Below are positions 63,312-64,000 of a stretch of 64,000 nt of DNA, in pieces. Below the pieces are notes generated by a model, which was given only the letters and a program-made list of their open reading frames with translations, made no database searches and was not told where the DNA came from. The translations under genes and the position numbers were made by a program. Numbering within the stretch: position 1 is the first letter of the stretch; every line of letters begins with the position of its first letter. Source of the DNA: Ferrimonas futtsuensis DSM 18154 (GTDB lineage: Bacteria > Pseudomonadota > Gammaproteobacteria > Enterobacterales > Shewanellaceae); NCBI RefSeq assembly GCF_000422645.1, contig NZ_AUGL01000002.1, positions 1 to 64,000 on the forward strand, written 5' to 3'.

Positions 63312-64000
63312 GTGCGAATAGCCACCAATACGACATCGATGTTCACCAGCCAGTTGCTGCAGCGCAGTAGCAGTGGCGTGGCAGCGTCGATGGAGAGGAT
63401 GTCGTCTGGGCTGAGGATTAATTCGGCCAAGGATGACGCTGCCGGGTTGCAGATCACCAACAGGCTAACGTCCCAAATTAACGGATTGAATGTCGCCATC
63501 AAGAATGCATCTGACGCCATCTCTATGGCGCAAACTGCAGAGGGTGCCGTTCAGGAGGTGACCGAATCTCTGTTTCGAATCCGCGACCTGAGTCTGCAGG
63601 CTGCCAATGGTTCAAACAGTGATGAGGACAGGCAGGCGCTCCAGAAAGAGGCGGCAGCGCTGCTGGAGGAGATTGACCGCACCAATACCACCACCTCTTT
63701 TGGTGGCAATAGGTTATTCAAGGAAACCGACGCTTCCCGGGTAGACCCCATCGAGAGGGAGATTGTCAGTAAGCTTGCCAACAGCTGGCTGAAAGAGTCT
63801 GAGGAGTTGATTAAGGACAAGCTGGGAATTGATGGCAAGAACACCACGCTGAAGATCGACCTCGAACACATGGACGGTCCCGGCGGAACGGCGGCAAGTG
63901 TCTCCTCTCTGGTGGCGGGCAGTACCGCCTACAATCAGGTGATGACCATTGACCTGGATGACTTCGGTGCTGGGGCAGGAGGTGGCAGCCTGGAACTGGA
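63312..64000 (+). CDS. Flagellin, 5' part, with putative flagellinolysin peptidase insert (cut by window edge)
   Basis: The open frame from a GTG at 63312 (AAGGGGG just upstream) runs to the window end, about 229 residues. Residues 1-145 are a standard flagellin D0/D1 N-terminus: [57 protein letters not shown] and [20 protein letters not shown]. From about residue 148 the sequence changes to [20 protein letters not shown], then [14 protein letters not shown] and [12 protein letters not shown]. This resembles the start of the gluzincin domain inserted in flagellinolysins, the proteolytic flagellins. Any HExxH zinc motif would lie beyond the window, so peptidase activity is a hypothesis. Its sigma-28 promoter suggests late flagellar expression. 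Confidence 0.85.
   Translation, partial: MRIATNTTSMFTSQLLQRSSSGVAASMERMSSGLRINSAKDDAAGLQITNRLTSQINGLNVAIKNASDAISMAQTAEGAVQEVTESLFRIRDLSLQAANGSNSDEDRQALQKEAAALLEEIDRTNTTTSFGGNRLFKETDASRVDPIEREIVSKLANSWLKESEELIKDKLGIDGKNTTLKIDLEHMDGPGGTAASVSSLVAGSTAYNQVMTIDLDDFGAGAGGGSLEL

Overview
The window looks like chromosomal DNA of a GC-rich marine-type gammaproteobacterium of the Alteromonadales. Ferrimonas or a close Shewanella relative is my best guess, inferred from the housekeeping order apt-dnaX-ybaB-recR-htpG-cnoX-adk-hemH-gsk, a periplasmic nitrate reductase set (napDAB), creBCD, pldA, two PdeC-like EAL proteins and a FliA-driven flagellin. I recognised no rRNA or tRNA genes.

Layout. 1-14.2 kb: the 5' end of an IS110-family transposase (cut by the window edge), then single genes (beta-CASP nuclease, Atm1-type ABC exporter, DUF2750 protein, nitronate monooxygenase, four-helix-bundle protein, DAACS symporter, a 1085-residue Ig-repeat lipoprotein) separated by long arrays of a paired, mirror-image REP-like hairpin repeat. 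14.2-18.4 kb: dusC, then an HvfABC-type RiPP locus (a precursor with 16 EGKCG motifs, a DUF692/MNIO enzyme and a DUF2063 partner) with a MITE-like element between precursor and enzymes, then a CheY-like protein. 18.5-30.4 kb: the housekeeping block, including a complete -1 frameshift signal in dnaX and a sigma-32 promoter before htpG. 30.5-42 kb: two overlapping photolyase/cryptochrome genes, a DUF3313 lipoprotein, a chemoreceptor, pldA, creBCD and a DUF3943 protein.

42-54 kb: CSS-EAL phosphodiesterase plus DUF3010 gene, napDAB plus a porin, an isochorismatase-family gene broken by a frameshift and its divergent LysR regulator, a second CSS-EAL gene, and asnB. 54-61.5 kb: Spo0M-like protein, M28 peptidase, nagD-like phosphatase, purMN, upp-uraA. 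61.5-64 kb: a small coiled-coil protein, a Crp-like regulator, and the start of a flagellin. The flagellin has a near-consensus sigma-28 promoter and, where the variable region should start, a segment resembling the beginning of the gluzincin peptidase domain of flagellinolysins. The gene runs off the window before any catalytic motif.

The most notable items are the putative proteolytic flagellin with a perfect 22-bp palindrome upstream, the EGKCG-repeat HvfABC locus, the paired REP-like arrays with an IS110 element sitting at the foot of one hairpin, and the frameshifted isochorismatase gene.
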